DNA of 64,000 bases from Haemonchus contortus (Eukaryota; Nematoda; Chromadorea; Rhabditida; Trichostrongylidae): assembly GCA_000469685.2 (NCBI GenBank), contig LS997565.1, positions 7,203,005 to 7,267,004 on the forward strand. The letters run 5' to 3'. Positions 62,380-64,000 of the stretch are shown here, one piece after another. How positions within the stretch are numbered: the first letter of the stretch is position 1; each line of letters starts with the position of its first letter. The position numbers and the translations under genes are program-made. A model generated the notes under the pieces. It ran no database searches, was not told the origin of the DNA, and saw only the letters and a list, made by a program, of their open reading frames with translations.

Positions 62380-62586
62380 CGGAGGGTGCATTCAGACTCC
62401 ATCGACTTGCATTAGTTCTACCGACTGGCCGATTGAGCGACGGGGTTCCTAACCACGTCCTGACAACGCGGGATTGATTGCTTTCAAGACCGCGTCAGTG
62501 TCCAGTGCTGCCAATACGTGGCTAGGAACGCCATCGGTCGGTGGAAACAATCCATGGCACGGTGAAGGGTGAATGCACCCGAGGGT
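62380..62586. mobile_element. Foldback element, family 2
   Basis: The left arm starts with GAGGGTGCATTCA and contains GGTTCCTAACCACGTC. The right arm contains the complement (ACGTGGCTAGGAACGCC...CATCGGTCGGT) and ends TGAATGCACCCGAGG. The order of blocks matches 53721-53952. Confidence 0.75.
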
Positions 62587-63048
62587 ATGCGGTGTGGGGT
62601 AACAGACTGGCAAAAAGTCAATTAACCGACAGAATGCGCTCGACGGGATAACTCACCAGCTGTGAAGAACTGATCGGAAGCAACGCTGCTCGTCTAGGTA
62701 GGCAACCGGGTGGAAAACTTTGCGCCTCGATTTCCGTTCAATAAGGCTGGGGTTCCCGAACTCTTTCACCGGGATTTCGGATCCTCCGCTTGTAAACATC
62801 TCGTCGTAGTCCTGCCGATCCTCCTACTGCACCCAACAAGTACGGTCCAATTGCGATTGCGAGTACCAGAATGACCGTCTAACCTCAGGCAACATATTTT
62901 TGATCATTAAATCAAAGTAGGATAATGAACTTTATCATTTGTTATTATTGTGCCCAAGTACTCCCTAATGATGGGGAGACTGCGCGGTATGGTCTAGTTT
63001 GCTAGGAGATCTCAAGAAGGACGGCCGACTTCTCAAGAACGTTCCATA
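62587..63048. other. Upstream region of right-edge gene
   Basis: No coding signal. Confidence 0.4.
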
Positions 63049-64000
63049 ATGCTTCTATTCACAATTTCTATTACAGTAAGTCTTGTTTAACTTTTTTCGG
63101 TAGAATTCATCTCAAAATTGACAATTTCAGAAACTACTACTATACGTCTTTTCTACTTTTATTATACTGGCAAATAGCTGCCATAGAAGGAAACGAGCTA
63201 CTGCGGGTCGTGCACCTCGTGCACCTAAAGCGAAGAAAAAAAAGCGAGAAACTCGTGGAGTCCGGTTTCGGCGACGTCGACAGGCTCCCAAGACAGGCAC
63301 GTCGTCCTCGGTAAGGCATCAGTACTGGACCACCGACACTTTCCCATCGCAAAAACCTTCCACAACATGTATTCTGCACCGTCCCAACTCCACTGTGCTA
63401 TGTGTTTCTTACGCTTATTGTGATAGTTGGAACTTTCGAAGGGAAAAGAACACTAATATGGATTAGATGCTGATCTCAAGAGGAAAGTTGGGAGAGCGGA
63501 GGAAATGGCCAATTGGATACTACCCCGTCGAGAGAGCTGTGATGAGGACGTGAAAAAGGGGCGTGGCCCATTCGAACAATATCTCCACCCATCTCGATTC
63601 ATACGTACTTCCCCTCCCACGAGTGAGACTCCTTTTGAGGGGGCGGTAGTACGGCGTGGTCGTACGTCCACATACGATGCAGGGTTGCCGCGCGCGGCTG
63701 CCGCGATTCAGCGCGGCGTGCTGGCCGACCGAACGCTACACCCTGGTTTGCCGCGACTGCCGCGCGCGGCGAATCGATTACACAAAACCGATTCAACTGC
63801 CCGTCTCTCGATACACCCACCTCTGCCCGATGCTGTCCCAATGAGAAGAGTTAAATTTCAAATGATTTGCTACGGTAATTTTACAGGCTTCGAAACAAGT
63901 CAAGGGTGGGATACCTGAAATGGGAGGACTGCATACTGCCAAACCGCTACCACCTCGTACGGCTAAAGCTAAAAAATCGGAAGAAAACCTCAAAAATGTA
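63049..64000 (+). CDS. Basic signal-anchored protein, 5' part (runs off window)
   Basis: Exons 63049-63075, 63131-63310 and 63887-64000 join in phase 0 at both junctions. The N terminus is a long hydrophobic signal or anchor (MLLFTISITKLLLYVFSTFI continuing to ILANSC). A strongly basic region follows: HRRKRATAGR with an RRKR that could be a furin-type cleavage site, then KAKKKKRETRGVRFRRRRQ. The last exon in the window is Pro/Lys-rich (AKPLPPRTAKAKKSEEN) and still open at 64000. Family unknown; a secreted or single-pass type II membrane protein with a nucleic-acid- or polyanion-binding basic part is possible, but this is inference. Confidence 0.6.
63505..63800. repeat. CG-rich repeat inside the right-edge gene's second intron
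   Basis: It contains a long GC-rich quasi-palindromic segment, with TTGCCGCGCGCGGCTGCCGC near 63685 and TTTGCCGCGACTGCCGCGCG near 63748. It looks like a dispersed strongylid repeat rather than coding sequence. Confidence 0.45.

Overview
The window looks like nuclear DNA of a parasitic nematode, most likely a strongylid such as a hookworm. The reasons are many short exons with tight TTTCAG-type acceptors, nematode-type conserved genes, small secreted Kunitz proteins, a long intact non-LTR retrotransposon, and abundant foldback elements. I read multi-exon genes by chaining splice sites and codon phase by eye. Exon edges are therefore models, strongest where every phase closes and the protein family is recognised.

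Left part (1-19 kb), accessory and repeat-rich. It holds a decayed non-LTR element, a 284-bp foldback element, and a candidate Cys-rich/Thr-rich secreted protein. A ~6-kb direct segmental duplication follows: copy A begins near 5.0 kb and copy B near 11.06 kb. The two copies are separated by a ~1.66-kb GT/CA array. Each copy carries a Lys-rich/Ala-Pro-rich gene, intact in A and broken in B. Copy B is split by a young, complete Gypsy-type LTR retrotransposon with identical 5-bp target duplications and one 1411-codon Gag-Pol frame. Copy A has an almost perfect ~80-bp-arm palindrome that copy B lacks.

Centre (19-49 kb), conserved housekeeping genes. On the minus strand, a probable AIMP2 (tRNA-synthetase complex scaffold) is followed 0.4 kb later by mitoribosomal mS25, an operon-like pair. 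On the plus strand, a pyruvate dehydrogenase E3-binding/component-X protein is followed by a nucleoredoxin-like thioredoxin. CDK1 (minus) is then head-to-head with Myt1/WEE-1.3 (plus), the kinase that inhibits CDK1, so enzyme and regulator are neighbours. Next come a hypothetical minus-strand gene and a membrane protein with a long Pro-rich tail. The last intron of the latter is a GC-AG intron of about 3 kb, filled by a Helitron-like element with an internal 118/143-bp minisatellite.

Right part (50-64 kb), small secreted proteins and mobile DNA. It contains a single-domain Kunitz inhibitor with P1 Arg, a minus-strand Cys-rich repeat protein, several foldback/MITE copies, an intact RTE-type retrotransposon (minus), a proline-rich protein fused to a Kunitz domain with P1 Glu, and the 5' part of a basic signal-anchored protein that runs off the right edge.
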